A DNA stretch of 64,000 nt from Siphonodentalium dalli (GCA_032622095.1 CP136069.1:89642618-89706617), one strand, 5' to 3'; numbered from the stretch's first letter, positions 23,434 through 35,265 are shown. Program-made: numbers and translations. The notes: a model not told the origin generated them from the sequence alone.

Positions 23434-23644
23434 CAGTAATGCCCTAAATAATCGACTCCTTAACCATAGCAGAATTATGGGTAACTTTTCAGGATTTAGT
23501 CAGAAATATGGCTTGTTGCCATTCATCGGAAAGCTCTCACAGAGCTTTCCGATGAATGGCAACAAGCTAATATTTCCGAATAAATCCTGAAAAGTACCCA
23601 TAATTCTGCTGTGGTTAAGGAGTCGATAATCTAGGGCATAACTG
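23434..23644. mobile_element. Tc1/mariner-like palindromic MITE, family B, copy 5
   Basis: It runs CAGTAATGCCC to GGGCATAACTG, 211 bp, with mirror arms around cggaaagctctcacagagct. Right flank TA, left flank TG (mutated). Confidence 0.88.
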
Positions 23645-23846
23645 TATCTGCCTACCCATTTTGGGTAAATAAAAGTGTCCGAGAAACAGATAATCAAATT
23701 TGTGTGGGCTTATCGAAGACAGATCAACTTAACACAAAAGTTCAGACTGACATGTTGTATAGGCTGCTCAATTTAATTCATATATCTTCTTTCATGGAAC
23801 ATGATTTATCAATTCACTTCTGATTATTGATCAATGATATATTAAA

Positions 23847-24012
23847 TTAACCCTTCCATGACTGGAGCTTCCTGAAATTTTGCGAACACCCTGTGCCAAA
23901 CAATATTTATCTTGACCTTGTAAGCCAGTGCGTTGTCTTATATATGCGAGGCTACCTATAGGACTCACATATATAAGAGAATGCACTGGCACAGGATCTT
24001 TAATGCTGCACT
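23847..24012. mobile_element. piggyBac-like MITE, family C, copy 3
   Basis: It begins TTAA-CCCTTCCATGACTGGAGC and carries one complete hairpin (cttatatatgcgaggctacc ... tcacatatataagagaatgc). The right terminus is truncated after ggatctttaatgctgc. Confidence 0.7.
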
Positions 24013-24314
24013 AATAGAAATGACACTTCCTAAACATGTACCATCAGAAAAGACACTGCAACCCTGTTTCTCTTAACTTTTTGAATCAAACAGTCACTGG
24101 ATAAATGAATTCAAACTTAAAAACCTATCTGGAATTCCATGCACTGCAGGATAATTTTGAATATCATCTATTTTTAATAGTAGGATAATTTTCCCACTTA
24201 CATATACCAATGTTGAAACCCTTAGTTGGACAGTCATGAGGTTTTGAGACCTCAACATGAGACTTGTTAAAAATAATTTATCAAGCTTCAATTTACTATT
24301 AAGGATGCCCCTGT
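24013..24314. other. Stretch with no recognised feature
   Basis: About 300 bp between a family C MITE and a hAT-like element. No exon or repeat was recognised. Confidence 0.4.
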
Positions 24315-24322
24315 AGCCGAGG

Positions 24323-25181
24323 CAGGGACCAGCCGAGAGGGCGACGTGGGCGAAGAAGTCTCCCTATTCTTGCTCACTTTTGCCCTAATTTTGCAGCCAG
24401 GCGAAGTTTAAGTCGCCCTGAAATTTCCAAAGTTGACCGACGAAAATCGGCAAAATATTCATCCTAATTTACTGCCAGCATTTATTGAACCCAGATATCC
24501 ATTGACACTGTCGTAGATAACACCATAGTTACTATTAACATCTGTATTAATCCGATTTGGAAGCATATTCACACCTGAGTTTTGATTGCAGACACCTGTG
24601 AATACATCGTCAGGTGTCCGCAGTGACTTGTGATTTTGAGATTATCACACCTGAAGATTACAACTCTACACCTTAAGTCAGATCATCACCCCTTTGTTAA
24701 ATTATGTAAAGGACAGAATAACTTTGAAAATAAATTCATTTTTGCAACATATTAATATCTGTACCCAGGTTAGGCTCCTTTAAAGAGTGAGAATGTTCCA
24801 AGATTTTGTTTCGTTTAGCATTTTTTTCGTATTCATAAGCACTATGTAATTTAAATTTATTTCGTATCCATAAGCGGTTGTAAAAATGCCGTTCTTCCAA
24901 AATTATTATATAAAATGCTACCATTCTCTCACAATTATGTTTGGACATTATTCATAGTTATTATAGTGATGATCTGAACATAAAGTTTCCACATATGAAC
25001 CATTGTTTCATCATTTTAATTTAAATATTACATGTCTCCTATTTTCGTTATATAGGCAACTACAGTGCAGGCCGATTTCAATTTTGCCAACCCATTTCAC
25101 CCTGAGAACTCCCACTTCGCCTCATTTATGTGACAGGGAGAAGTCACTTCGCTTTGAAAATCAGGTCTAGGCTGGTCCCTG
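24323..25181. mobile_element. Non-autonomous hAT element (CAGGGACCAGCC), copy 1, with 8 bp TSD
   Basis: The ends CAGGGACCAGCC and GGCTGGTCCCTG are perfect 12 bp inverted repeats. They are flanked by the perfect 8 bp duplication agccgagg (24315-24322 and 25182-25189). It is 859 bp and non-coding. The 30931-31656 element is a shorter copy of the same family. Confidence 0.93.
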
Positions 25182-25189
25182 AGCCGAGG

Positions 25190-25534
25190 TGGTTAGGTCG
25201 CAGATAGCATCATTGCAGTCCTAGCTCAGATGAGGCTCGGTTAGATATGAACCGCGACTTGGACGAATATCGGAGCCAATTTTTAAGCTTGATCTGAATT
25301 GAGTGGCCTCTCAATGTGCCATTCCTATTAATACATCTCCATTCCGATAAGAAATGGGTATTTGTTCACAGATATTGAGGCTATAAACACTCATACTGAG
25401 CCAGTACCACCAAATCGAGGGACGATTTACAATTCTTAATTATGTTTTCAAGGTTACTGAAATACTGATACGGATGGAGTATCATACAAAATGTAAAGTT
25501 ATGATGCATTAATTCATGAGACATTATGAAGTAA
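25190..25534. other. Stretch with no recognised feature
   Basis: No exon or repeat was recognised between the hAT element and a family C MITE. Confidence 0.4.
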
Positions 25535-26620
25535 TTAACCCTTTCATGATGGGGAGCTGTGCTGCTGCAGCATTAAAGATCCTGTGCCAGTGCATTCTCT
25601 TATATATGCGAGTCTCCCATAGGGAGCATCACATTTATAAGAGAATGCACTTACATGGTCAAGGTAAATATTGTTTGGCCATGTATTCTCTTATATATGC
25701 GAGGCTCCCTATGGGAGACTCACATATATAAGAGAATGTATTGCAGCATTTTCACTAGGGGACGGGGGAATGTGGCTGGTAGCTAGTGAAAATCCAGTAA
25801 ATAATTTCAATGTTGGAACACCGATTTATCTACATGTATTTTCGCCATATAGAATTATAATTTAGAAGTGTAAGATATTGTAATTGGCAGATCGTTTTAC
25901 CTGCATATTTTTCTATCAAAGTTGTCAAGCTATCAAACCCTCTAACTTCAAAAGCAATAGAAATTTATTGTGATCGTAAAAAAAAAATATAACTGAGTTT
26001 ATAAATAAATAATCCGCAGATGCTGTATGACTATGTACCCATTCAAACAAATTTCAGAATATACAGTCGCAAAACAGTGAATAATGTCTTAATTTTAATA
26101 CACCGGTATCCCACCCTGATATCTAAATTAAAACCTAAGTTATAGTAGAACCTGTGCAAACATATAAAGTGGAATGTATTTTGCGACATAAAATCGCCAA
26201 GTACAATTAAACTGACTGACAATTTTTCATAACCTAACTGCAACGTAACTAGCTTAACTCCAAAGAGATGTATTCTAGTGATGTTGCCACCACGTCAGTT
26301 CCGGTATGCACTTTCGCTCAACGATATAAAATAAAGTTGTCTTCTAAAATTCCTTATTTATATCCCAAAAAGATGTAGAGAAGTTTTATACATCTCTACT
26401 TTTATACACAAGATATGTGTCCTGGGGTACGGTAGCAGGGGAAATCTGGGCTGGGGGAATGGGACCCTAAAAATTAAAATCAACTGACGGTTCAACAGGG
26501 GAAAACTTGGATAGGGGAACAAGCCCATTGAGAGGATCCCATGCCGGTATAGCGGAAACTCTGTGTATTGGCACAGGGTTTTCATAAAATTTCAGGAAGC
26601 TTCAGTCATGGAAGGGTTCA
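25535..26620. mobile_element. piggyBac-like MITE, family C, copy 4, opened by another transposon
   Basis: The left part runs from TTAA-CCCTTTCATGATGGGGAGC to 25743, and the right part from 26564 (tgtattggcacagggttttc) to the mutated terminus ggaagggttca. The inserted element is listed separately. Two atatatgcgag-type hairpins are in the left part. Confidence 0.75.
25744..26563. mobile_element. DNA transposon with CAG...CTG ends and 7 bp TSD, copy 2
   Basis: It starts CAGCATTTTCACTAGGGG and ends GCGGAAACTCTG. It is flanked by the perfect 7 bp duplication tgtattg (25737-25743 and 26564-26570). It is 820 bp with no transposase frame. Its right part (taacctaactgcaacgtaac, tgtattctagtgatg) is related to 8190-8260 in copy 1. 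Confidence 0.75.
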
Positions 26621-27394
26621 TGACAATTTACGCATTGATATTCTGCTATTTTTGATAAGTATGTGAACCATACCAAATTTTCAAAACTGCAGTGCATGGT
26701 CTTCATGTAAGTGATAAAATGTCTACAATATTAATGATGTCAGAATCAGATACTCAACAAATAGTTATGATGAAATGTCATAATCTTATGGTCATAAACA
26801 GAGGCTGAGAAATGAAAAGTCATATCACGAAACATGTAGGCAGGCCCAGGAGATATGTTACTATCTGAGAAGATACTTCTATTATAAAAATTACATCAAT
26901 ATGCTTTATCAGTTATTATAATAATGCCCAATAATATTGAAAATCTCAATATTTGCAGCATGTTTTTCCTCAAACAAGCTTGTTTTATGCATTTTCAATC
27001 TCAAATTATTATACTGAAACATCATACAAATTCCTAAAGATGAGTTCATATTAAAGATCAAATACCTTATTTTGTAGAATATGGCTAATACATTTTGCAT
27101 AATAAATATGCAACAGCCATACACACTACATGTACTTTCACATTTCTCAGTCTCAAGATAGAATGTACAAAAAGTAAGTTTTTTAATACATGTGGATATG
27201 AATGATGCACTCTTAATGAATAAAATAAAATCTATAATATTACAACAACCACACCTTGGTTATGTTATGTTGACTTGATAACATATCAGAACATTTGTTA
27301 TAAAATGATAATAAATAGAACAGAACACATCTCTGCACCGAGAATTCAAATGAGTAACAAAAATCATAGCAAAAAATTTAAACCTATCTATAAT
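26621..27394. other. Stretch with no recognised feature
   Basis: AT-rich. I see no splice-bounded frame and no repeat family. Confidence 0.45.
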
Positions 27395-27585
27395 AACTAC
27401 TCATTGATGAGTTCCCTCAGGAAATGTTAGGTTGTTGAACTTATTATCTGAACATTTCCCACCAATGAATATGAATCATTCTGCTCTTGTATAATCTTAT
27501 CATATGTCTGTCATCTGCTGAATACCCTCAAAATGAATAATAGAATGTTCTCACTGAGAGCTTTCCGATGAATGGCAACAAGCCT
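27395..27585. mobile_element. Family E fragment with a family B fragment
   Basis: The sequence ctactcattgatgagttccc, gaacttattatctgaacatt and aaatgaataatagaatg match family E in reverse orientation. At 27551-27585 a piece of the family B arm (gagctttccgatgaatggca) follows directly. Confidence 0.55.
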
Positions 27586-27598
27586 TATCATCAGCTTT

Positions 27599-28449
27599 TT
27601 AACCCTTTCATCAGGCATTTTCATTTCGAAACAAATCTCGAATCGAATCAGCCAAGTGATTCCGAATCGATATGAATCTCGAATCGAATCATTGCATCAG
27701 TTGTATCAAGAGTGAAGATATAGATATATCAATGGACTGAGTGACGTACCGTTATCAATTTGCACACTTGGTAACGACGATAAGTGATCGTCTGTACATA
27801 ATGTTAATATTATCCATAAATGGATAAAATTTGCATTTAACCAATTAAGTGTGCATTTGTTGTGTCCATCTCTGCTACAAAATAATGAAACAGTATCTTA
27901 AGCAATAATGAAGTCAGTAAGCAATCACATTCACGCAGCTGAAGTTTGACATATAGGAAATTTTGCTGGATTTTTACATCAGTCGTGCAATGCTTCGGTG
28001 GTCTATATAGTATATCTCAGTCTACAAGTGTTTGTGTATGTGGTCTTTCGTTGGTATCATAATCTATCTCCGCAAAAAAGCAAATGTGTCAGTTGAAAAT
28101 GCAACTGGTGCCAATGATTCGATACAATTTGAATCAGGACAACCGATTTCGAATCGAATCAGACGTAAGATTCTGAATCGCATCGAATCGGTTCGCAGGG
28201 CCCTACCTTTCATGTGGTTCATGACGGGAGCTGCGCTGGTGCAGCATTAAAGATCATGCACCAGTGCATTCCTTATATATGTGAGTCTCCCATTATAAGA
28301 GAATGCACTGGCTTACACGGTCAAGGTAAATATTGTTATGCTAATGTATTCTCTTATATATGAGAGGCTCCCTATGTGAGACTCACTGAGAATGCATTGG
28401 CACAGGGTTTTCGCAAAATTTCAGGAAGCTCCAGCCATGGAAGGGTTAA
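27599..28449. mobile_element. piggyBac-like MITE, family C, copy 6, opened by a hAT-like element
   Basis: TTAA-CCCTTTCAT at 27599-27611 continues at 28206 after the insertion, and the element ends ccagccatggaaggg-TTAA at 28446-28449. The inserted element has left an 8 bp duplication of cctttcat. Confidence 0.75.
27612..28205. mobile_element. hAT-like element inserted in family C MITE, 8 bp TSD
   Basis: It is flanked by cctttcat (27604-27611 and 28206-28213). The right end gcagggcccta resembles the TAGGGTCC terminus of 50455-51578, and both ends are rich in cgaatcgaatc, as in that element. The left end (caggcattttcatt) does not match as an inverted repeat, so it is probably mutated. 594 bp, non-coding; the 72-residue frame at 28032-28250 runs across the right boundary. 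Confidence 0.65.
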
Positions 28450-29021
28450 AAAGACTGATCAGAAACAATTTTGTTATCCCAAGAATCATCTGATCGGAGA
28501 TGCCATCATATTCACCAGGTGACATTATAATGTAGTCTGGGCGGTTTATACCGGGCGAGACTGACAAGTCATGATAAAGGATGTCTATGTGCACATGCTC
28601 TAAATCCCTGTGTGACCAACAACATTTCATTTCGGTAGCCAATCTGTTTCCTCCTTACAAGCGAATGTGGGGGAAATGTATTAAACAAGAAGCACAGTTT
28701 GTTAACATAAACCTTTGAGGCAAATAAAACTTGCATATCTAATAGCGCGCACAACAAATCAAACATGTCTGAGTTTAGATGTGTTCGACACCAAAATGTT
28801 CACATCATACGAAGAAAATATCACAAATCAAAACACAAAGGAGGTAAATGCAAAACTAGAATACAGCAGTATAAATTTATATGTGGCAACACAAGCCATT
28901 AGGACACTAAATGAGTAATGTGGTATAATGAATATGTGACACATGAATATCAAGATGATTGTAAACATGATTGCCATTCATTGTCTCCTCAAAGAACGAT
29001 TACGGTTCAGGTTTTAAATAG
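28450..29021. other. Stretch with no recognised feature
   Basis: Overlapping open frames on both strands (28421-28918) have no splice context or domain signature. Confidence 0.4.
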
Positions 29022-29183
29022 TTTTTCAGGATTTAGTCAGAAATATGGCTTGTTGCCATTCATCGGAAAGCTCTCACTAAGAGCTTTCCGATGAATGGCA
29101 ACAAGCCATATTTCCGACTAAATCCTGAAAAATTACCCATAATTCTGCTGTGGTTAAGGAGTCGATTATTTAGGGCATTACTG
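29022..29183. mobile_element. Family B MITE, left-truncated copy
   Basis: It starts inside the left arm (tttttcaggatttagtcaga) and continues through the hairpin to the intact right terminus gggcattactg. Confidence 0.8.
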
Positions 29184-29657
29184 TGAGGAAGTGGAATGAA
29201 GGGAATTCCATCAATACAGAAAAGGAATTGGATTTAAATCAAAGTTGATGGCCTGGTTTATACTGTATACTTAAAAAAAGATTCATAAAAATAGGTCAAC
29301 AATCGGTCATCACAAACCATCAGTTACATAACCATAGGCTATTGAGTCCTGCACAGAACAAACAACTGGCTTCGCATTGAGGATATTAAAATGCTAATTA
29401 TTTTCAGGTAATCATCCCACAGAAAGGGGGTAAGACCGGACATTTCAGCAATGGTGAGTCAATGAAATGAGCCAATGTGTCAAAACAATACACAAATGAA
29501 ACTGCATCACAGACATATTGCATTGGTTTGCATGACCAAACACCATGTGCTTATTCTGTGACATGCCTGTCCTGTTTTTATATGTATCTGCATCACAGGA
29601 TGTGTGGTTGGAGCGAGGCTATAATATTAGTATATGCATGAAGCCAGATTTAGGTGC
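29184..29657. other. Stretch with one weak exon candidate
   Basis: A 46 bp segment at 29408-29453 has a good acceptor (attattttcag) and donor (gtgagt) and reads VIIPQKGGKTGHFSN in phase 0. No partner exon or family was found, so it is not called as a gene. Confidence 0.2.
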
Positions 29658-29917
29658 TTAAACCTTTCACAACGGGATCTGCACTGGTTCAGCATTAAAG
29701 AGCCTGTACCAATGCATTATCTTATATATGCGAGTCTCCCATAGGTAGCCTCACATGTATATTAGAATGCACTGGCTTACTAGGTCAAGGTAAATATAGT
29801 TTGGCCAATGCATTTTCTTTTATATGCGATGCTCCCTTTGGGAGACTCGCATATACAATAGAATGCATTGGCACAGGGTTTTCACAAAATTTCAGGAAGC
29901 TCCAGTCATGGAAGGGA
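29658..29917. mobile_element. piggyBac-like MITE, family C, copy 7
   Basis: It begins TTAA-ACCTTTCACAACGGGATC and ends aagctccagtcatggaaggg. It has two atatgcgag hairpins around 29720-29770 and 29808-29865. The right TTAA is lost where a family H element adjoins. Confidence 0.75.
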
Positions 29918-30340
29918 TGTTCTGACAGGGAAGTTTATAACATTGAAAAAAACAGTGCAGGTAAATTATGTTCCTTAATAATGTAATTCACAGCAGATGA
30001 AGGTACCAGCTCAAGATTTCATGATTTATGATACTTTGTTGACCCAATTTTGATTTGCATCACTTATAGTGTAATTTCTCCCGGGGGAAATATTCAATGT
30101 TTATTGCGATATTAGCGCAGATAAGTCACAAAAATCATGAAACCTTGAGCTGAGACCACACCCTACTGTGTAATAGATTATTGAAGAATAAGTATTAAGA
30201 AAGAAATATATTCCCTCCATTGTTTGTTCAATGTTATAAAGTTCCCCGTCAGAACAGATCAGAACATCAATAAGTTCCCAGGTTTTGAACAGGTGGAATA
30301 TGAACTCTGTGGGCATGATCTACAAAATCCACAGTATGTC
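29918..30340. mobile_element. Family H palindromic MITE, copy 1
   Basis: The sequence ttctgacagggaagtttata and acattgaaaaaaacagtgca pair with ccattgtttgttcaatgtta and taaagttccccgtcagaaca. The inner motif gtaccagctcaagatttcat pairs with gaaaccttgagctgagacca. It is the same family as 42986-43486 and a piece at 62930-64000. Confidence 0.75.
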
Positions 30341-30592
30341 TTGATCAATCAAGAGGGAAATAAAAATTGATGGTGGCAGTCATTTATGTAAGGTGAAACC
30401 TGCAGACAATGAACCTCACATTAGCATTTTATATCATGTTGATATTTTTATGAAAACAAGCAAATATCATGATAGTTCAAGCAAAGAAAAAAAATTATAA
30501 AAAAAAAACTGACAACATTGAACAACAAATTATAGGTTTGATTCATATACTTGCAATCATTTGAACATTAAGGTAAGTTGAAGGAGTAAGTA

Positions 30593-30843
30593 AGCCTTGA
30601 AATAGTGTGCCTGTCATTTGCAGAATGAGGTCCCCAGAGGGTGAATTTAGTGATGCTACCCCGCATAGCGGGGTAGCATCACCAAATTCACCATCTGGGG
30701 ACCTCATTCTGCTTACACCTCAGCAGAATGAGGTCCCCAGAGGGTGAATTTGTTGATGCTCGCCCCCTTGCGGGGTAGCATCACTAAATTCACCCTCTGG
30801 GGACCTCATTCTGCAAATGACAGGCACACTATTTCAAGGCTTG
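30593..30843. mobile_element. Family A MITE, copy 9 (short, nearly perfect foldback ends)
   Basis: The outer arms aagccttgaaatagtgtgcc and ggcacactatttcaaggctt are perfect complements. Two strong hairpins of the gcagaatgaggtccccagag type lie side by side at about 30621-30713 and 30723-30817. The long middle of other copies is absent. No target duplication was seen. Confidence 0.85.
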
Positions 30844-30874
30844 CCCAGTGTTCATTTCTGAGGTCAGTCATCAT

Positions 30875-31869
30875 GAACCTTTCTATACTAAATGGATTCT
30901 CCCATTCAGTTATGAAAGTATACATTGGAGCAGGGACCAGCCAGGCGAAGTTTAAGTCGCCCTGAAATTTCTGAAGTTGACCGACAATAAATCGGCAAAA
31001 TATTCATCCTAATTTACTGCTGACATTGATTAAACCCAGCTATCCGTTGACACTGTCTTAGATAACACCAAAGTTACTATTAACATCTGTATTAATCCGA
31101 TTTGGTAGCATTTTCACACCTGAGTGTTGATTGCAGACAGCTGTAAATACATCGTCAGGTGTCCACAGTGACTTGTGATTTTGAGATTATCACACCTGAA
31201 GATTACAAACTCTGCGCCTTTATACGTCAGATCATCACCCCTTTGTTAAATTGTGTAAAGGCCAGAATAACTTTGAAAACAAATTCATTTTTGCAACATA
31301 TTAATATCTGTACCCAGGTTAGGCACCTTTAATGAGTGAGAATGTTCCAAGATTTCGTTTTGTTTAGCATTTTTTTTGTATTTATAAGCATTGTGTAATT
31401 AATTTTTTTCTTCGTATTTATAAGCGGTTGTAAAAATGCCGTTCTTCCAAAATTATTTTTTTAAATGCTACATAAAGTTTCCACATTTGAACCATTGTTT
31501 CATCATTTTAATTTAAATATTACGTATCTCCTATTTTCGTTATATAGGCGAATACAGTGCGGGACAATTTCAATATTGCCAACCCATTTCTCCCTGGAAA
31601 ACACCCACTTCGCCTTATTTTTGTGACAGGGAGAATCAGGTCTAGGCTGGTCCCTGCATTGGAGTACCGGTAGTCCATTATTCGTTTGGAGGGGTGTTCA
31701 GGTAATAAGAGCAGACAACAAACAGGGGAAAAGACATTACAATTACAGAAGAATTCATGTTTTGGTGTTCAGATAATAAGTTCAATAAACAATCGTTTGT
31801 TGAAATTATTATCTGAACAATTCCTAAGGGAACTACTCGTCGATGAGTATTTAGTATAGAAAGGGTTAA
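30875..31869. mobile_element. piggyBac-like MITE, family E, split by a hAT element
   Basis: The left part is cctttctatactaaatggat to tatacattggag. The right part resumes after the hAT insertion and ends atttagtatagaaaggg-TTAA at 31866-31869. Removing 30931-31664 restores a normal family E copy. Confidence 0.82.
30931..31656. mobile_element. Non-autonomous hAT element (CAGGGACCAGCC), copy 2, with 8 bp TSD
   Basis: The ends CAGGGACCAGCC and GGCTGGTCCCTG lie between perfect 8 bp duplications cattggag (30923-30930 and 31657-31664). It is 726 bp. It is closely similar to 24323-25181 (shared gcgaagtttaagtcgccctg, atcctaatttactgc) but lacks two internal segments. Confidence 0.93.
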
Positions 31870-32564
31870 TACTGTGTCCATTGAAAATTGCAGACACACT
31901 TAAAAATCAACAGCATTTAAAGTAAAATTTTAGTTTGAATTAACTTGTGTTTATGAAATTATAGGCCTGTATCGGCAAACTAAATTGCTCTTGAAATTGC
32001 TCTTGAAATAATTTCAATTGATGGAGATCACGATGTCAACTGTGCAGTGTGATCTTTATATACACAAAAAGTAGGTCCCGTACAAATTAATTTTAATTGG
32101 ATATCTACTGGATGAATTATAAGGATAAATTGGTTACGTAAACCGAAAAACAGATTTGAGACAACTTACCACTATCTCTTTATAAGTATGCCATCGGAAA
32201 TTGGTAAAAAGCAACATTTATTCGTAAAGCATTGACAACGAAACATAGAAATATGGACGAATTGATTGTTGTACTCGAACACCTAACCTGGAACAACGGA
32301 AGTATATGAATTGACTGCTCCGTGCAGGTTCAACTACCATAGATGCCGAGACAGATGAGACAGTTATTTAAAACTCTGAAGTTAAATGAAATATTTGTTT
32401 GCAATATACAATTCTGAAATGATATACATGTATCCCGCCTTCCCCTCTCCCCCATTTGTAAATATGTACATATTATTGTTATTTATTAATTGTATTTATG
32501 TTAAATGTTGTATCTCAATACTCATGTTGTTTTGGTAGTTTGGAGAAATAAATTTGATTGATTG
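31870..32564. other. Stretch including a possible LINE 3' tail
   Basis: No coding exon was recognised. At about 32500-32565 the sequence gttgttttggtagtttggag followed by aaataaatttgattgattga resembles the short-repeat tails at LINE 3' ends. Confidence 0.4.
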
Positions 32565-33305
32565 ATACATTTTATCAAGAACCCAGAAGAGAACTATATG
32601 ACTCCCTACCCAATGTTGCCCTATCTGAGAATACTCTAATGCAGGGATCAAGGGAGCTTAGCCTTCGCGAAAACAAACAAATATTTAATGCAGTACAGAC
32701 ATATATTATGAGAACAAAAAGATTCCATGAGTTGTACGGGTAACAAATTGCTTTGGATTCCGGCCGCGTTATGCGGTAGCACGATATTCCCAACTATACA
32801 TGTAGTACTAAATATCTTCCGATAACGATTATTTTGTATGTTACTACCTTGTCACTATTCTGTATATACGTGAAATGATTCCACATTAAGGATGCTGCGA
32901 TATTCACAGTGAACTCCAGTGAGATAGGAATTGGCCATTGCGACTGACCCCCTCCCATGGAGCCTGACGCATGCATATTACTATAGACGAGCATCTCTCT
33001 CTTTCCCTGCCTCTTGTTATCCCTAACACTATCTTCTCCCTGTTTCAATCCCTAACTCAAACTTAGTTAGATATCTCCATTTCTCCTAAAAAAACATTAT
33101 TTCAATCCTTTCCCGTCTGATCGATACCCCTCTCTCACTTATTGGGGAAGGGGCATGTCGCCAAAGAGGAGAAGACTTCATATAAGCCCTCGGGCTTGTT
33201 GTCTGATCCTCATTTCCATACATTATCTCTTATCTTTGCACATTTGTATCATCTGTATATTATGTTATGTTGGATTTGGAAATAAAAATATGTTTACACT
33301 AAAAA
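32565..33305 (+). mobile_element. Non-LTR retrotransposon (LINE) 3' end, dead fragment
   Basis: A short frame (about 32573-32743) contains NKQIFNAVQTYIMRTKRF and an R-x2-LY-x2-LPN segment. This resembles the extreme C-terminus of reverse transcriptase ORFs of CR1/L2-type LINEs, where a helix ends ...RTKRF just before the stop. A 3' untranslated stretch follows with ataagccctcgggcttgttg and ends ggaaataaaaatatg near 33290. No reverse transcriptase domain remains. It is adjacent to another LINE-like tail at about 32550, so this may be two nested fragments. Assignment rests on weak similarity. Confidence 0.5.
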
Positions 33306-33568
33306 CAGATTTTATCCAATGAATGAAAGATTCCCATATAGTGTTGCTCTGTAACTCAGAAAGTCATCAAAACTGTATCAAAAGTAGCCAAATATAATCA
33401 CTATTTCACACACATAAAAAAGTTGCTTTTTCGAATAGGTGTTCTTCACTCAAATGTATAATACTCTGCATAAGGATATAAAAAAGTTTGAACTATCATT
33501 AATACAAATTTTCTTTGTAAAATTTCTCCAGGATAAACAGATCATCTTTAGGATGTATTTAGCAGGGT

Positions 33569-33768
33569 GCAAATTTTAACCCTTTCTACTGCTTTCTATA
33601 CTAAATATTCATTGATGAGCAGTTATCCCTTTGGAAATGTTCAGATAATAAGTTAAAAAAACAACCATAGGTCGTTTGTGGAACTTAATATCTGAACATT
33701 ATGAATCATTCTGCTCTTGTAGTATTTGTTTTTTGTCTGTCATCTGCTTTTACTACCTGAACAACCTT
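33569..33768. mobile_element. Family E MITE, inverted, degraded
   Basis: The sequence accctttctactgctttcta, ctaaatattcattgatgagc, gttcagataataagtt and tgaacttaatatctgaacat shows the family E right half facing left, with a short inner inverted repeat aacaaccataggtcgtttg. Confidence 0.6.
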
Positions 33769-34041
33769 TTAACACTTTCAGTGCCAAGTCCGACTTTTGT
33801 ATCAACCCATATTTCCTTGATCATTTTTCAAATTTATTGATTATAGTAATGTGATACATTGATGGAAAGAGCTCTAAGAGCTTGAAAAATGATCAAGGAA
33901 ATATGGGTTGATACAAAAATTAGAGCTCTTTGAGCTCTTCCCATCAATGTATTATTAACATTATTATAATCAATAAATTTGAAAAATGATCAAGGAAATA
34001 TGGGTTGATACAAAAATCGGACTTGGCACTGAAAGGGTTAA
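33769..34041. mobile_element. piggyBac-like palindromic MITE, family D, copy 2
   Basis: It is bounded by TTAA at 33769-33772 and 34038-34041. The arms are cactttcagtgccaagtccg and cggacttggcactgaaaggg. It has a duplicated inner segment (ttgatcattttt/aaaaatgatcaagg units and two agagctctt blocks), making it longer than copy 1. Confidence 0.82.
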
Positions 34042-34630
34042 ATGAATAATAGACTGTATACTATAAGTGAATGGGAGGATATAAAAAGCATTGCTTGTGT
34101 AATGAAAATATCATGCATGTTATCTAAGGACATATTTCTATGGAAATTTCAATCAACAACAGCCCTGTCAAACTGAATGCAGATAAGTAACTCATAAACT
34201 ACCATTATTTTTCCCAAAACAGCACATAATTCAGTGCCAAAATTGAGGGCAAGATAAGAAAAATATCACACCATCTCATACTTGTACACAAAATGATAAA
34301 AATAAGACATTCCTTTAAACCTTTATATCATATCAGGTAAACTGAGCAAATTATTTGTATCCTTTATGGTAAAACACCAGTAAAAAAAATTCAATTCAAT
34401 CTTCTTTTGAAAAGTTATACATGTATATTCTAAGTTAATAAATGGTACATGTTATAAATCAGATACGTTCAAACAAGTTTGAAAGTGACACATCTACGGC
34501 TGTAAACTTAAAATGATAGATATTAAAATTATAAAATAACAGGGTAACAGAATGAAGTTTCTAAATTTAAGGAGTTATTGAAGCCACAGAGTTCAAGCTC
34601 CATCATATTCTGTCGGTACCAAAAAAAAAA
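34042..34630. other. Stretch with no recognised feature
   Basis: AT-rich. A family E-like snippet (aaatgaataatagactgtat) is at the left edge. Nothing else was recognised. Confidence 0.4.
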
Positions 34631-34644
34631 ACTTGCTTAATCAG

Positions 34645-34815
34645 CTTATTTCAATGGCCATGTTACGCAAAGAGTCATGGGCAACAAAAATCATACAACT
34701 ATTTTCTCGTTCAGGTGATAGAATTAAAGCACTTGGTAAATGCCCTTATGTGAAAGAAGTGCTGTATCTAGATATTGCAGAAGTGCGTGATTTAGATAAA
34801 AATTTAATCATCTGA
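34645..34815 (+). CDS. Candidate terminal exon or gene fragment, unknown
   Basis: A 56-residue frame with stop follows a possible acceptor (ttgcttaatcag, ending 34644) that has a poor pyrimidine tract. It contains LRKESWATKIIQLFSRSGDR and, further on, CPYVKEVLYLDIAEVRDLD. Amino-acid use looks protein-like, with amphipathic helical character and mixed charge. I do not recognise a family, and no upstream exon in a compatible phase was found on the + strand. A 12 bp poly-A run just before it could instead mean a retrocopy edge. It might be a real last exon, a decayed gene fragment or chance. Confidence 0.3.
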   Translation, partial: LISMAMLRKESWATKIIQLFSRSGDRIKALGKCPYVKEVLYLDIAEVRDLDKNLII

Positions 34816-35265
34816 AACCAGTATGTGTGTAGACTATAAATGTTTGAACACTGCTGGTATAAAGTTTTGGAACTGTCACAGTTTCGGACCAGAAACCAGT
34901 CTATAAACTAGTGGCATTGAGTGAAAGCAAATAAACAGACAAAAGAGTTAGAACAACCATGGCACACAACAAATTCAATAGCAATATTCACTCACATAGC
35001 ATTTTTAACTACTTTGGGGTGAAAATCTAGTTGAAATGTACTATAACTTAACGATGCACCTATAGAATTATCGCCAAAATTCATGCGATATACTGGTTTG
35101 AGCATGACTGTACTTGTAGTATTAACTAATATGATGTTATTTTTGCATATATAGTCTGTGAAATGATCAGCATTGAAAATTCTCAGTTGAAACACATGAA
35201 ATAAAGATGTTCCCACAACTTTATTCTGGCAATACACTAATTTGTCAAAGATCCACTGCTATGTA
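34816..35265. other. Stretch with no recognised feature
   Basis: No exon or repeat was recognised. Confidence 0.4.

Noticed and set aside
29408-29453. 46 bp segment with good splice consensus
   Set aside because: No compatible neighbouring exons on the + strand and no homology recognised; isolated splice-like signals are expected by chance.
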